DNA from: Cyathus striatus
Lineage: Eukaryota; Basidiomycota; Agaricomycetes; Agaricales; Nidulariaceae
Length of the DNA: 64,000 nt
Assembly: GCA_025738555.1 (NCBI GenBank)
Contig: JAOVFP010000011.1
Coordinates: 1,798,001 to 1,862,000 of the forward strand
Reading direction: 5' to 3'
The position numbers and the translations under genes are program-made. This document shows, in pieces, positions 48,326 through 59,366 of the stretch. Within the stretch, counting starts at the first letter, position 1. Each line of letters begins with the position of its first letter. The notes under the pieces are model-generated. The model worked only from the letters and a program-made list of their open reading frames with translations. It was not told where the DNA came from and did not search any database.

Positions 48326-49270
48326 AGCTCTCAAAACACATTATGGAGTTTGTAGATTTGTTTGGATCTTCTGCTAAGCTTAAACAGTTATAAATACATG
48401 TTGGTAGAATATATAGTTTTGTATTCAAAGTAAATTTGAGACTGGATGTTACAATCCGAGCTGGTCTTGTGATGTCTTCTGGTCTTGTGATGTAATAATC
48501 ACATGACTTGTCACTACACTCGTAAGTCATATGACGAAGTCGAAGTCTAAACTGTTATAATGTAGAGTTATACACAAATGAACTTGTGGCTATCTCACAG
48601 TGGCACTTGAGATGTGATCTAGAAGTAGCAGTGTTCTGGGTCTGAGGTGGTCTCAATGAGGATAGAGGGGATTAGCCAGCTATATTGGATGATAGCTAAA
48701 CTAAGATCAAGCTGAAGGAGCTTGATCGGAATACATGAGCTATTTATACAAAAGAAGCATGGTCCATTTGCAGAAAGGTATGCTACTATAAATAAAGTCC
48801 ATGACTTGCCATGACTCAGTAGAGGTCTATAAATAAATGTGCAGCACTGCACAGCAGTATCAGTAAGCGAGTCCAAGGAGATAAGAGAAGTCCATGCTCA
48901 TAGTATGACAAACCAGAGGAGCAGGGTCGGGGATGATGAGTAAGTATGTAGTTATAAATAGAGAGGGATGAGTAAGTAAAAAGATATAAATAGAAGGGTC
49001 ACATGAAAAAGAGGTACTCTGGCAGGGTTGAGATGGAAAAAGTGTAACACTGGACAGTTTGAGAATAAAGAGTTATAGTATAGGTAAGACATAGTGAGTT
49101 GAAAGAAATGTGATGTAAACAAGTGCAAATATGAAGTAATACTGATGTGCTCAAGCACATTATGGAGTCTATAGATTTTTTCAGATCCATTGCCAAGATA
49201 AAGCACACACAAAATAGTTTGTGGCTGAATGTATACCTTTGTTCTCAAAGTAAATTTAAGACTAGAATGT
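48326..49270 (+). repeat. Pair of 120-bp direct repeats
   Basis: The segment 48326-48444 recurs at about 49147-49270. Shared words are CACATTATGGAGT, TAGATTT and TCAAAGTAAATTT(G/A)AGACT. The DNA between (from TGTTACAATCC at about 48448) starts like an LTR, but I cannot define an LTR end. An old duplication or a decayed LTR element would both fit. Confidence 0.45.
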
Positions 49271-49773
49271 TTGAGAATAAACAGAATAAAGTAATGATAT
49301 TTTTTTGGTCATTCAAGAAAAACATTTAAAGTAAGAAATAGTCTGCAATCGTCAATGTTGGTCCCACTGATCTCCCTTTCACTCATTACCACTCCTATTA
49401 AATTCACCTCTTTACATAGAAACTTTACAGTGATCTCCCACAGGGCACAAATGCATGTATTCATTAAGGCTAAAGTTATTCAGTCTCTACAAATCTTCAT
49501 GGTCCAGGGTACTTTTCTTTCAGTAATATTTAATCTTTTTGGTATTAAATCAGTACTTTTAATTCAGACCTATCAACTTAACATTAGTGACTTGCATGTC
49601 TTTTAGATATTCCTTACTTGCTCTATTTTATTTGTACTCTCATTTATCTTCTGTTCAACAAACATCTCACTACACCACTAATAATTGTTAGCATGAGCTA
49701 CACTTACCTAAACACATAATATTTCATATTGTTAGGTAGTGGGCTCTGCTGCTTGCCGGCCCTATTTCTTTAT

Positions 49774-50509
49774 TAGAATAGTTATTAAAATATGTTATCT
49801 GACCGATGTGTGAGCAAATCTAGAATATGTGCAAGAATAGGAAAACTGACCGATCCATGCACGATATTTACAATAAGATCCGTGACCCCATCCGTTCCTA
49901 GGCCAATCGGAAAATTTTCGGAGGCTCGGTTCACATTGCACAGGTAAAATCGGCACGAAACAATTGGAACAATAAGCAGATGTATTACCCAATTCAGAAT
50001 TTTCTAATGGATCTGACACATTACATATTTTATGGCATATTCTAATTGTTACAAAAATCGGGATGTACCATATTTACACGAACCCGATTTAGGCCTGTCT
50101 GAGGTGCATGATGCTTACTGTCACTAAATCACATACATAGTACATTTTGGGTACGTTATTACCCTTTTGTTTTATTTCTTCTCTAGATAATAGCTTACGT
50201 TAATTCCCCATAGAGAAGTAATTTGCATAAGTATAACAATGAAGTCACTTTACGCCGTACGAACATCAATGCGTGTGATTCGTTCCGCGTGTGTCGCGTT
50301 TCTACCCATTTATGTACAACTTTCTCTGTCATTATGTATGTCCCGCCGTGCGGCGTGCTCCCGTCATACCAAAATTATACAGGCTTCAACACATCAATTC
50401 TGGAGATTTCTTTTTCATAGCAAGCAACGCGCCGCTACGAATTGTTTATTCAGTACTGCCACTCATCCATTCATGCAAGCCTAATAGTAAGAGGCGGGTT
50501 ATAACGCAA
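49774..50509. other. Gene-free stretch with duplicated 3' flank of a DUF4238-like gene
   Basis: TAGCTTACGTTAATTCC near 50189 matches TAGCTTACGTAAATTC just after gene C (16582), so this is the left part of the duplicated unit. Its DUF4238-like gene was probably lost or replaced by the Helitron2-like insertion. I see no coding gene here. Confidence 0.4.
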
Positions 50510-50864
50510 AAGGTGCAAAACTGACGATAATCCCAGGCATCAACGCCTCGAGTATGACATCCTGGATTGTGATTTCACTTCAGCCAACGCTTGGTTCACT
50601 GAATCTCTGTTCCGGAATATGCTACTACCATTGTATTGGTCAATCCACCATACAGTGACAATAAGACTGGACCTTGAATAGCAATAACACGACCACGTAA
50701 GGTGCCACTGAGAGTTCATTAAAATGCGCGCCAGATTTTGGACAAGTTCTCTAAGCTTCCTACCCAAACATACTTTGCATCGAGACTTTCTGTGCAGGGC
50801 ATCTAACTACCTTATGCTTCAGCACTGCTCCCAAGCTCCTACTACTCACCTGCACTCATAAAAA
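50510..50864 (+). promoter_or_regulatory. Duplicated upstream region of the small acidic-gene paralogue
   Basis: Diverged copy of about 18060-18460 (see there): shared ACACGACCACGTAAGGTGCC-like block, GTTCATTAAAATGCGCG and TTTGCATCGAGACTTTC in the same order and spacing relative to a start codon. Confidence 0.5.
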
Positions 50865-51301
50865 ATGCAAATTCAATCAGTACACGAGATTCTAATTTTA
50901 TCCAATCCCTTTACTCCCGGAGCCATGTTAGGCCACGGCCCTCTCGTTGACTGCTCGATAGGTCCGTTGGACATAGTTGCGACAACTGGTCGAGAAGAAA
51001 GGGAGGCTCGCGACAACAAGACCGACTTGTCGAGGTACGAGAAACAAAACCTTATACCTTCAAATTTAAAACAATTTTAACCGGGATTGTTAGTGACGAG
51101 AACGAAGATGGACATTTACCCACCCCTCGTGGGTCTCTCGTTATCCGTGCCCCCGTTGCGCCTCCGAGGTTGATCAATATATTTGAGAGGGCGCTGCCGC
51201 ACACTGGGGGGGCACTTCTAGTTAGAAGCGTCTATCCAGAAACCGATCCAAAGACGTTGAAGCCCGGACAGTGGCGCTTTCTGGACACTCTCAATCCATG
51301 A
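50865..51301 (+). CDS. Short paralogue of the acidic-repeat protein
   Basis: Exon 1 is 50865-51034 (MQIQSVHEILILSNPFTPG...), the intron 51035-51093 (GTACGA...TTTTAAC...GTTAG) and exon 2 51094-51301, giving 125 residues in one frame after splicing. The C-terminus SVYPETDPKTLKPGQWRF matches the end of the 18462-19709 protein (SVHPSTKVHSLTRGQWYF). The upstream and downstream flanks of the two genes also match. The WADEE repeats are absent, so this copy either lost them or is the shorter ancestral form. Function unknown. Confidence 0.55.
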
Positions 51302-51735
51302 GCCACGAGCGATTCAGAAGAGTTGAATGTTTATGGACTGTAGTAATAGTAATAGTACTGTGTATGATATGCGCATAGTTTCCTGGTGCGGTTGCATTCC
51401 TCTTCTGGATGTTTTATTATGAGGGTACCATGTTATATTAGAATATGTTTTAACTTTGTTTTAATTGTAAATAGTTTTGTGGGTTAAGATTATTCGGGTT
51501 TGAAATGCTCTCTAGGATGTGTGCTAGTTCATTTTAAAACAGTGCCACTCTCCTGCAGGATGCACTAGCACTGCCAATCAGGTGATGTAAACAGCTTCGC
51601 GTGCACTTGTTAATGTTATTAGTGCGTCTGTACATGGAAATGCCTCAAGGCTGCTGTGCAGCATCCTGAAATCTCAACAGCACCGCAAACGAGTAGCAAT
51701 TCCAATCCTACTGTTCTCCCTCAGGCTGTACCACT
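51302..51735. other. Intergenic between acidic paralogue and gene D
   Basis: No gene. The first part (to about 51540) resembles the 3' flank of the other acidic gene (19740-19915). The last 100 bp before 51736 is a C/A-rich leader. Confidence 0.35.
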
Positions 51736-53093
51736 ATGATACATTCTTCATCTGAACCACATACCGTTCGAGATCAATACCAACATTACATCCCTAGATT
51801 CATTCTACGACGCTTTCAAACTGATACCAGTGGAAAACGGGAGTTTTAGCTCGTCGAAACTTAGAGAAAGCGCTCGGACTGATTGTGTGAAGACCTAAGA
51901 AACAGCGACAGCCGGAATACAAGCTAGCGAAGAAAAATCCATTGCTCAGCACGGAAAATGTGCTCGTCTACGATGTGGCCACTGGCATCCTGGAATCCCG
52001 TCCAGTTGGCATGGTTTATGGGGAGATGAATCTATACAAGGATATCAGGAATGGAACAAACTTCAACCATATCGAAGAGAAGCTCTCCCGCCTGGAAAGC
52101 GATGCAGCTGTATTTGTGAACAATCTGCATGCCGCTGTTTCTGGTGGCAGGAATGTATGTGTTACCAGGAAAGAACTGGGAATATTTCGCAAATTTTTGT
52201 TCATCATGTTCTACCGCCCTCGCCACCGCCCAGATACATATTGCAAAGAAGATCATCCAGAGAATGCGCCGCTGAGGGACTGGATTAGAAAGGGGAAACA
52301 AGATATGGGACTGAAAGACGATAAAGACGTTTGGATTGATGCTATTCAATGTCATATTGAGCATCCGCATCATGTACTTGTTGCAGGAGGAGAGAAAGCT
52401 CTGGAGAAAATTGGCGGGCCTGAGGCATTTGTAACAGCCGAAAGGATTGATCCAGATATCAACATGTACGCATTGGAGTACGCAAACGTTGCGAACGAGT
52501 ATTTCATGGGTATCTGGGAAGCCGCCGATGACTCCGAGTTCGTCATTGGGAGCAATTCGTTCGGTCTGTGGGAAGGATTGGTGATCGGTGGAGGCCTAGG
52601 TATCCATCGCATATTCGTCCTCAGCCCTCGACTGGTTATCGTCTTGCGCAACATTATTGTCCGTCAGGTCGGCTCAAAGATCTCGTCCAGTTCCATACTA
52701 AGCGAACTTATCGATATCCCTATAGAGCCAGCAGTACCTCGCTATGTGAACTACAAAGGAAAGGGGTTTGGTCCGACAGGCTTTGAAGATAAGGATTGGA
52801 CGATAGAAAAGTACCGGATATCCGATGTCGCTCAGAAGGATACTTACACGTTTAAAATTATGAAGCTCAGCAAGACAAAGACTCGGGCAGTGAATAATGT
52901 ATCTCTTCTCAACATAAATAAAGGTGGATCTGTAACTTTTGCGTCGAGGTGTTGCATGCTTGATACGATGCAAGCATATTTTGATGCACCTGGCCTTCGC
53001 TTCAAGCACAGCAAAACAAAGTACACTTCGCTGTTGAATGAACTATTATTGGTCTATCCTGCTACGAGAGCTAGTACTCACGAATTTCCTTAA
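51736..53093 (+). pseudogene. DUF4238-like protein D, splice donor lost
   Basis: Exon 1 is 51736-51839 with the signature DQYQHYIPRFILRRF, ending in phase 2 as in all paralogues. The next bases are GGAGTT where GT should begin the intron. Exon 2 starts at 51893 after GAAG (PKKQRQ, then STENVLVYDVATGILESRP). Core motifs are MVYGEMNLYKDI, FRKFLFIMFYR, EYFMGIWEAADDSEFVIGSN, SPRLVIVLRN, TKTRAVNNVSLLNI and GSVTFASRCCMLDTMQAYF. It ends soon after the core at HEFP with no extra domain. Read-through of the intron meets TAG at 51847. The core is undamaged, so the lesion is recent, or an unusual donor is used. Confidence 0.65.
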
Positions 53094-53254
53094 CCCACAA
53101 CATGCGAACGGACACGATCGTGATCGTAGGTTGGGTTTACGAAGTGCTTTTCCCGGTTCCCACATAAAATTGTACTAAAATAACTTGAAAATAACTCAGT
53201 GCGACTTGTCACCTTCAAGTAATAAAAGTAAAGTAGTTTGCATGAAATAACATA

Positions 53255-53356
53255 TGGACACTGGGGGAATTGAACCCCCGACCTCACGCAGATATTTAAT
53301 CGAATTCGGTACAAATAGAATGCGAAGCGTGCGCGCTACCCCTGTGCCAAGTGCCC
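53255..53356 (-). tRNA. tRNA-Ala (anticodon CGC) with intron
   Basis: On the minus strand the acceptor GGGCACT pairs with AGTGTCC (one G-U), followed by discriminator A. The D arm is GCAC-AGGGGTA-GCGC with one mismatch. The anticodon stem CACGC/GCGTG holds loop TTCGCAT with anticodon CGC. An intron of about 29 nt follows position 37. The T arm GGGGG-TTCAATT-CCCCC is perfect. It lies between genes D and E. Confidence 0.85.
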
Positions 53357-53915
53357 TGGTACTCTGCAGTTGGTGACTTGGTCGGACCGGTGCTGGCGGT
53401 GTATGTTGTCTAGTTATGTAGTTATGGTATCCACGATTGATCCACAACTAGTGAACGAGGGCGCAAGATCATTTCATAGTCGGGCGAGGAGGAACGCTTC
53501 GTGAGGGAGATATTGAAAGTATACTCGCGACTCACGAGCCAGGTTAAGAAGTGTCGCGACCGCAACATTTTACTTCATCTTAAGAGTTTAGCCTGGTGGT
53601 TACTACTTAAATAGAGTCTATCAACCATTAAAACAACATTAAAACCAATTAGACAAAGGACAGAAAACTGAAGAGCGAGTTTGGAGCGAGCCCTTGGAGC
53701 GTTTCAGTCACGTGTACGACTACCACGACAATTGCTCAATCGCGGAGTCTCAATATCTCAGACTCCGAGTTCTGACTCAGAGCTCGAGCCAACCTCGAAC
53801 ACTTTCCACCATTGTCCCCCAACTCCCCTGTCAGTAGCTGCTTGTGTTCAAGGCTAACAACACTGTTCTTTCCTAAAGATCTCTGAGAATACCTAACTAT
53901 CTGATTCAAATCGCT
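53357..53915. other. Intergenic upstream of gene E
   Basis: No gene or repeat end seen. It contains the tRNA upstream flank and the probable promoter and leader of gene E. Confidence 0.35.
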
Positions 53916-55715
53916 ATGCCTTCCGGAAGACGTCAGGTTCAAGGTGACCAATACCACCATTTCATACCCCAGTTCCTCCTACGGAGGTTTCGAATCATCA
54001 CGTACACCAATCGAAGCTGTGTCTTTGTTCCTAGGCTTAAATATGATAAGAGAACTAGCCTACTTCAGGCTAAGCAAAAGCGACGAATCACTGCGACGAA
54101 AGATGGATCCATACCTGTCAAGAGTCAAACTATTCTCTACTACGATCTTTCAACTGGCATCTTGGAAACTCGCTTGCTTAGTAGAGCCTACGGGGCAACA
54201 AATCTTTACAGGGACGTGCGGAACGTCTCTAACTTGAACCACATCGAGGAAAAGTTCAGCCGCATCGAATGTCAAGCGTCTTCAATAGTCGACCACCTAC
54301 ATGGCGCAATCGCATCTCCTGGGAAAGTCTGCTACATGTCTCGGCACGATCATAGGATATTTCAAAAGTTCTTGTTTCTCATGCAGCATCGTGGGGATTA
54401 TCGCTGGTTGACTTGCTGGATGGAAGACCACTCACCTCTCAGGGACTGGGTCGCGAAGAGGAGGCTAGAGAAGGGGCTCCAGGATGACATCGAGCTGTGG
54501 AAGGATTGTATACTGTACTATATCGACAAACCACACCAGCGGCTGGTTGCTGAAGGAGATATGGCTGTAAGGCAATTGGGAGGTCGAGAGAAGATGGAGA
54601 TCATGAAAAGGACTAGAGTCGATCCATACATAAACTGGCTTGCAGTTTACTACACGACGATCGCTATCGACTACTTCATGGGCATCTGGGAATCTGCTGA
54701 CGGTACTGAATTCGTTCTTGGACATAATTCTTTCGGTAAACCCGAAGGTTTCACACCAGATGGCGGTAGAATTCATCTCATCTATGTCCTCAGTCCTCGT
54801 CTGGTAGTGACCCTCCGTAGTACATCTTTCGCTTTCCCTGACCAGCACACCAAGCTCTCTTCCATTAATGGAACACTCATCAATATTCCGATGAAACCTG
54901 CGGTAGTGCGTTTTTCAAGCTTTATACCTAGCATCTACAGTCCGGAGGGACTATTGGAAGCGTTTGAGAACTACCGATTATCTGACGCGGCTTCTGAGGA
55001 CATGTACACATTCACAATCACGAAGCTTACCAAGTCCCAAACGCAGGCGGTGAACGAAGTCGTTCTATACAACGTCCGTGATACCGGATCGGTGACTTTC
55101 TCGTCTAGCGCTTTCATGCTTGATACACTGCGCGCATATATTGTATCTGACTACCACTACAGCCTAGATAGCACCAGGTATGATGTGCTGCTGAAGAAGC
55201 TATCGAGTTTGGCTACCAAATATCCCGCACCAGCGCGACTGATTCCTGTAGCTGGTGGCTCTAGAGTGTACGAGGAATCTGCTATAGAACAAACCTTCCG
55301 TTTGACTACAAAAGCCATCCTGAATGGTGAATGGAAGTTTCCTTCTCTGTACAAGCGTGCGTTTCAATTCTATCACACGGCAGCGGATAACCCTCTCCTA
55401 CGGAACCCTGTGTCGAAGGAGATCTGCAACCTCACTTCTACCTGCATAGTGCGCTTTACGACCTCGTTGAGTCCCCCTCCCCTTTCATTTCGTCCTCGTG
55501 CTGGTGTTCGGCTTCTGGATTCGATTCCATATTGGGAATTTAACTTTTTTGTTAAATTTGTCAGGAGGACGCAAGATGATTTAAATTTTGGGATTTCGAA
55601 GGGGAGAAATGATGATATGAATGATCTCGTTGTTGACTCCTGTGCTGTTGGGCTCTTGGAGTGGCTGGCAAAGCATCGATCTGATGTTTTGCACGCTCGT
55701 GGACTCTTAGTTTGA
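53916..55715 (+). CDS. DUF4238-like protein E, full-length with C-terminal domain
   Basis: The longest intact member: 599 residues unspliced, 580 if the 57-nt intron 54002-54058 (GTACAC...ACTAG) is removed. The intron sits at the position and phase shared by all paralogues, and since 57 is a multiple of three both forms stay in frame. Signature DQYHHFIPQFLLRRF. Core motifs are AYGATNLYRDV, FQKFLFLMQHR, DYFMGIWESADGTEFVLGHN, SPRLVVTLRS, TKSQTQAVNEVVLYNV and GSVTFSSSAFMLDTLRAY. A C-terminal domain shared only with gene A follows (TTKAILNGEWKF, NPVSKEIC, AVGLLEWLAKHRSDVL). No membrane segment. Function unknown. Confidence 0.75.
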   Translation: MPSGRRQVQGDQYHHFIPQFLLRRFRIITYTNRSCVFVPRLKYDKRTSLLQAKQKRRITATKDGSIPVKSQTILYYDLSTGILETRLLSRAYGATNLYRDVRNVSNLNHIEEKFSRIECQASSIVDHLHGAIASPGKVCYMSRHDHRIFQKFLFLMQHRGDYRWLTCWMEDHSPLRDWVAKRRLEKGLQDDIELWKDCILYYIDKPHQRLVAEGDMAVRQLGGREKMEIMKRTRVDPYINWLAVYYTTIAIDYFMGIWESADGTEFVLGHNSFGKPEGFTPDGGRIHLIYVLSPRLVVTLRSTSFAFPDQHTKLSSINGTLINIPMKPAVVRFSSFIPSIYSPEGLLEAFENYRLSDAASEDMYTFTITKLTKSQTQAVNEVVLYNVRDTGSVTFSSSAFMLDTLRAYIVSDYHYSLDSTRYDVLLKKLSSLATKYPAPARLIPVAGGSRVYEESAIEQTFRLTTKAILNGEWKFPSLYKRAFQFYHTAADNPLLRNPVSKEICNLTSTCIVRFTTSLSPPPLSFRPRAGVRLLDSIPYWEFNFFVKFVRRTQDDLNFGISKGRNDDMNDLVVDSCAVGLLEWLAKHRSDVLHARGLLV

Positions 55716-56181
55716 TATGGATGATGTAAACTATGGTTCCTTTTTATTTCTATTACTTATAGATACAGTCTGCCGCCATTCTTTCTATCTCGTTATGTTT
55801 CTTTGGCTTTTGTACTTATGTATTTTTAGGCATACATTTCGATTTTTATTCAAACATATTAACTGCTCAGGTTCGAACCTTCTACTTCTGTGTGTTCCCA
55901 GTTCCTTATTCCAGACTTTCGATGGGATGTATAGACGCAGACGTCGGTACAAAACTGGGACTCTGCGCCTAATAATAATCATGGTATTTATAAATGTGCC
56001 TCTTAGTGGTTGCGTGAACAGACAATCAAGATGAGATAAGATGGATTCGTAACCCATAGCCCTGGGCGTCAAGCTGCAACTTTTGCTTTCACCTTTTGCA
56101 TTTCAACCCACGCCTGTGTTGTTACACACTTTTATCTCTTCATTTCATACTATTTCGCATTACCAGATAGACCTCTTGAAT
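55716..56181. other. Intergenic between gene E and the kinase-like family gene
   Basis: No supported gene. An ORF from 55717 is hydrophobic by chance T-richness and has no motif. The last 100 bp is a C/T-rich leader before the ATG at 56182. Confidence 0.35.
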
Positions 56182-59100
56182 ATGTTTGACGCCGCTAAAA
56201 ACTTTGTGATACAGAATGGCGTATTTATCGATGTCGGTGGTAATGCGAAGTTCTGCAAGTTCATATTCTTCACGCGTTTTTGTCAAGTATTGATATCACC
56301 GTGTATTACACTTATTGTAGTTGCAAAAAAGTTGCTCTCAACATCCTCGCATGGACTCCGATGTAGTACCGACAAGTCGAAGAGTAACGCGACAAACCTT
56401 CAGCGGGAAAAGTCCCGAATTATATTAGATGTAAAGTTTGTTCGAATTGACTCTTATTACACACATTCTAATCATTCCTAAAGTATCATCAAATTCGGAG
56501 AGAAGATATTAAGATCATCCAGTGCATAGATGGGCCTGTACAAGCGGAAAGCGTTTGCAATGATTTCGTCATTGAAGTTGATACGCATGTAAAAGAATAC
56601 AACGTACCCGAATTTAAAACTTCTTTACATCTCAATTTCGAGATGCCAGTACCGAACGCGTTGAGTAGAGGAGATTTGTAATTAAGTAGCTAGAAAATGT
56701 ATATAGATGAGCGAGGAGGGAATGAAACGGCAGGAACTGCCAGGCATTCTTCCCTCCCACTGACAGGGTGTGTAAAGACGAGATTCAGACTTAGTTACGA
56801 GACGATTTGATACTAAGAAATACGTACCGTGATACCGAATAGCATCTGAAATTGAATATCTTTACTCTGAATACTTTGACGCGAGAACGAGAATAGCCTA
56901 AGTTCAATTGATCTAAAATTAACTTGTCCTATTTTTGGATTTGACACCATTGCGCCCCTCTAACTTACTGAATCGACACCTCAGGATATTAAGTTTATGA
57001 ATATATTTGGAATTGCTATTCTAAGTATTAAGTAAATAAAGTAACTCGTCGCGAGACTCAACAAAGTTCTAGGGGAAAATACAAGGAGAGTAGCATGGAT
57101 CTATCGAGGAAAGACTGGATACGCTGTAAGACGAAATAATTACTATTTATCATCGCACATTGGGACACTTATATGATACAAAAGCAACTGAAGATAGAAC
57201 TAGAACTCCTGTCTGAAATGTGGTAAACAAATACCAGTTAACTATTCAATCCTAGAACTCTCTGGCTAACATGTAGTATTTGAGGCCTCATCCGAATATT
57301 CCTCAAGTGTTTGGCATATATAAATCAAATGACACAAGTGGATTGGTATTCCACGGTAACGGTATCTGTACTATGATTTCAGATTATAGACCTCTTCTGA
57401 ACATGTTCAGGAATACGTCTACGATGTAAGGAGTACATGTCCTCTCTTCAACCATTGCAATGTACTGCATATTATGTCAAATATGTAAGTGCGCATATTT
57501 CAGCTTGAACAACCTATTAGATAATAACTTGCTTTGAACCAGGTGTTGGATTATATTGTAAGATGTGTTCTTTAGCCAAGAAACTTGTTTTACACAAAAT
57601 GTTAGAACACCTTCAGATATCTTGACCAGCATATCAATTCAATCACTAGTAATTATGAGAAAGCACTTGATAAGTATGGGACAGTGTTCAGCCATCTACG
57701 GAATGGTCCAGGAGAACGTCCTGGTGTAGTCGACTTCTATGTTGATTCATCTGGTAGACTTAATACTGTGTTGTAAGTAAGTGGCCTACCTGTCAAATCA
57801 CTATAGTATGTTATTTATATTTCGTAACAGATTTCTATCCATAATTTCCGACAAGATAACGATAATCATGTGCACGGCATAAAATGTGCATGGAATACTC
57901 TGAGACGTCTCAGAAGTATATCTCAAAGTGACGTGGAATTGATGACACAACAGATATCTGCATGTCATCGTGTATTTCTCTCGCTGATGAAGACTCAACA
58001 TATATATTTAAGTACCCGCAAGAAAATTGAGTGCTATCCTGGGGATCCCATTATAGTTTGGCCAAAACTGCATGGAACCGATTCTCATGGACACATTCAT
58101 TACATATCTGGCCATTCCGAGGTTATCGAACCGAACCTTGCCAGTCACTCATGGTCCTTCTGCTCCCCCTTAATTTGCCAGGAAATATTGCGTGTACGTC
58201 AGTTCACACGGTATAGATGCAAATATTTATGTTCTCATATATATCTAATTAATCACTTTCATGACATATTGCTAGCTTCAAGTTAGAAACTTCAACCCAA
58301 GCAACCTTCCGAAATTCCAAAGATCACCAGGATGTATCATTTTTTGGAAACTGTTACATCGAATCTGATGCCACTTATCAAAATTGGCTTCATCAAGTAC
58401 CACAAATACTAGAAAACCATCCAGTTATTCAAGAAAATGAGGATATCAACTACTTGGGTAAAGGTAATATTTCTCAAATATATATTGACAAAAACCACTG
58501 TGGCACTAAATTTCTCCAACACATTGTTCTGCAGTATCCCGTGTCGAATTTGTCATTGATATTACTATATGTTTATCTCGGATTGACCACTACATAAAAA
58601 CCAACAAAGACACAGAAGTTTATTTGTTTATTTCCGACCCTGGAATTGTGGACGGAAGGGTTTCTGAGCCACAAATTTATTGGTCATTGGACAAGTCAGG
58701 AGTTTAACCACTTACTGATTTTTATGTTGCTTTCATGGGGCTCTCCAGCGCAAATATATACGTACGACTTTGGGTAGACTACTGGGAGAAGATATATTAT
58801 GAAGCCCTTCGTGATCTTCACAAAGTCTGCAGGCTAAAGGCCCAACACACTTCCCGATCCAAATTTAAACTCAATCGAAAAGGTAGGATATCAATCAATT
58901 GATTCCTATTCCAATTGAGGTTTACAAATAATATGTAGGACCACGAATAAAATCATCCACTTACATTGAGGATTTAGGCATTGGCTACTTTAAAACACAG
59001 CATGAGCTGGAAAAACAAGGAGAATGGGAGCCCCATCAATGTGACCAACGAAATATTTTTGTGATAAAAACCATTAAGAAATATACATGGGCGAAGGAAA

Positions 59101-59366
59101 GATATAGTTCACGAGTTATATCACCAAATATTTCCTGTCTATCTTGGATTGGGATTACCATCCTGGAAGACTGCTTCGGAATTATGGGGATCGTGTTGGA
59201 TACAATAGATTTTCGAAACAAACGAAGGGAACAGCATGAAATCTACAAAGAGGAAGAGGAGGACTGGGAGGATATTATGCATGTTGACGTTGATGGTCAC
59301 GGTTCCGAGTCAGATATGGATCGTTTCGAAGAGTTGTCAGAGGATTCTGTTTCATTATGTAATTAA
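56182..59366 (+). pseudogene. Mushroom-specific family gene with kinase-like fragment, multi-exon, probably decayed
   Basis: Begins MFDAAKNFVIQNGVFIDVGG at 56182, a start typical of a large unnamed Agaricomycete family (MF--A-NF-I--G-F). Probable exons are 56182-56249, 56331-56429 (ends GAT/GTAAAG) and 56483 on (YHQIRREDIKIIQCIDGPV). Then come RRVAWIYRGKTGY near 57090 and LRPHPNIPQVFGIYKSND near 57270, the latter resembling the HPNI-Q-FG strand of a protein-kinase fold. Further on are YGTVFSHLRNGPGERPGVVD near 57690, PQIYWSLDKSG near 58670, ANIYVRLWVDYWEKIYYEAL near 58750, a Trp/Tyr-rich region and a strongly acidic tail to 59366. Stops inside (for example TAA at 58706 after KSGV) and unclear joins between 56700 and 57250 suggest decay. 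Function unknown. A 44-bp hairpin lies at 56713-56758. Confidence 0.5.

Larger units (their letters stand above)
45988..49773 (+). mobile_element. Helitron2-like non-autonomous element, copy 2
   Basis: Left end TTCCCACTACC with its hairpin, then TTGGGTTATAGGG and a second small hairpin (TTTCCCTATAAGGAAATTTC). Right end GGTAGTGGGCTCTGCTGCTT, then GCCGGCCCTATTTCTTTAT (to 49773). It carries a hAT-type MITE (46694-47955) and a pair of 120-bp direct repeats. No Rep/helicase ORF. It starts 74 bp after the end of the Plavaka-type gene. Confidence 0.6.

Noticed and set aside
48448..49140. Solo LTR starting TGTTACAATCC
   Set aside because: The start looks right, but no matching CA end or target duplication could be found; kept only as a direct-repeat pair.
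49795..50019. Minus-strand Cys/Trp-containing ORF
   Set aside because: Tempting zinc-binding look (CSNC), but short, isolated and without relatives that I recognise.
55717..56034. Hydrophobic 105-codon ORF after gene E
   Set aside because: T-rich intergenic DNA gives Leu/Phe-rich translations by chance; no start context or motif.
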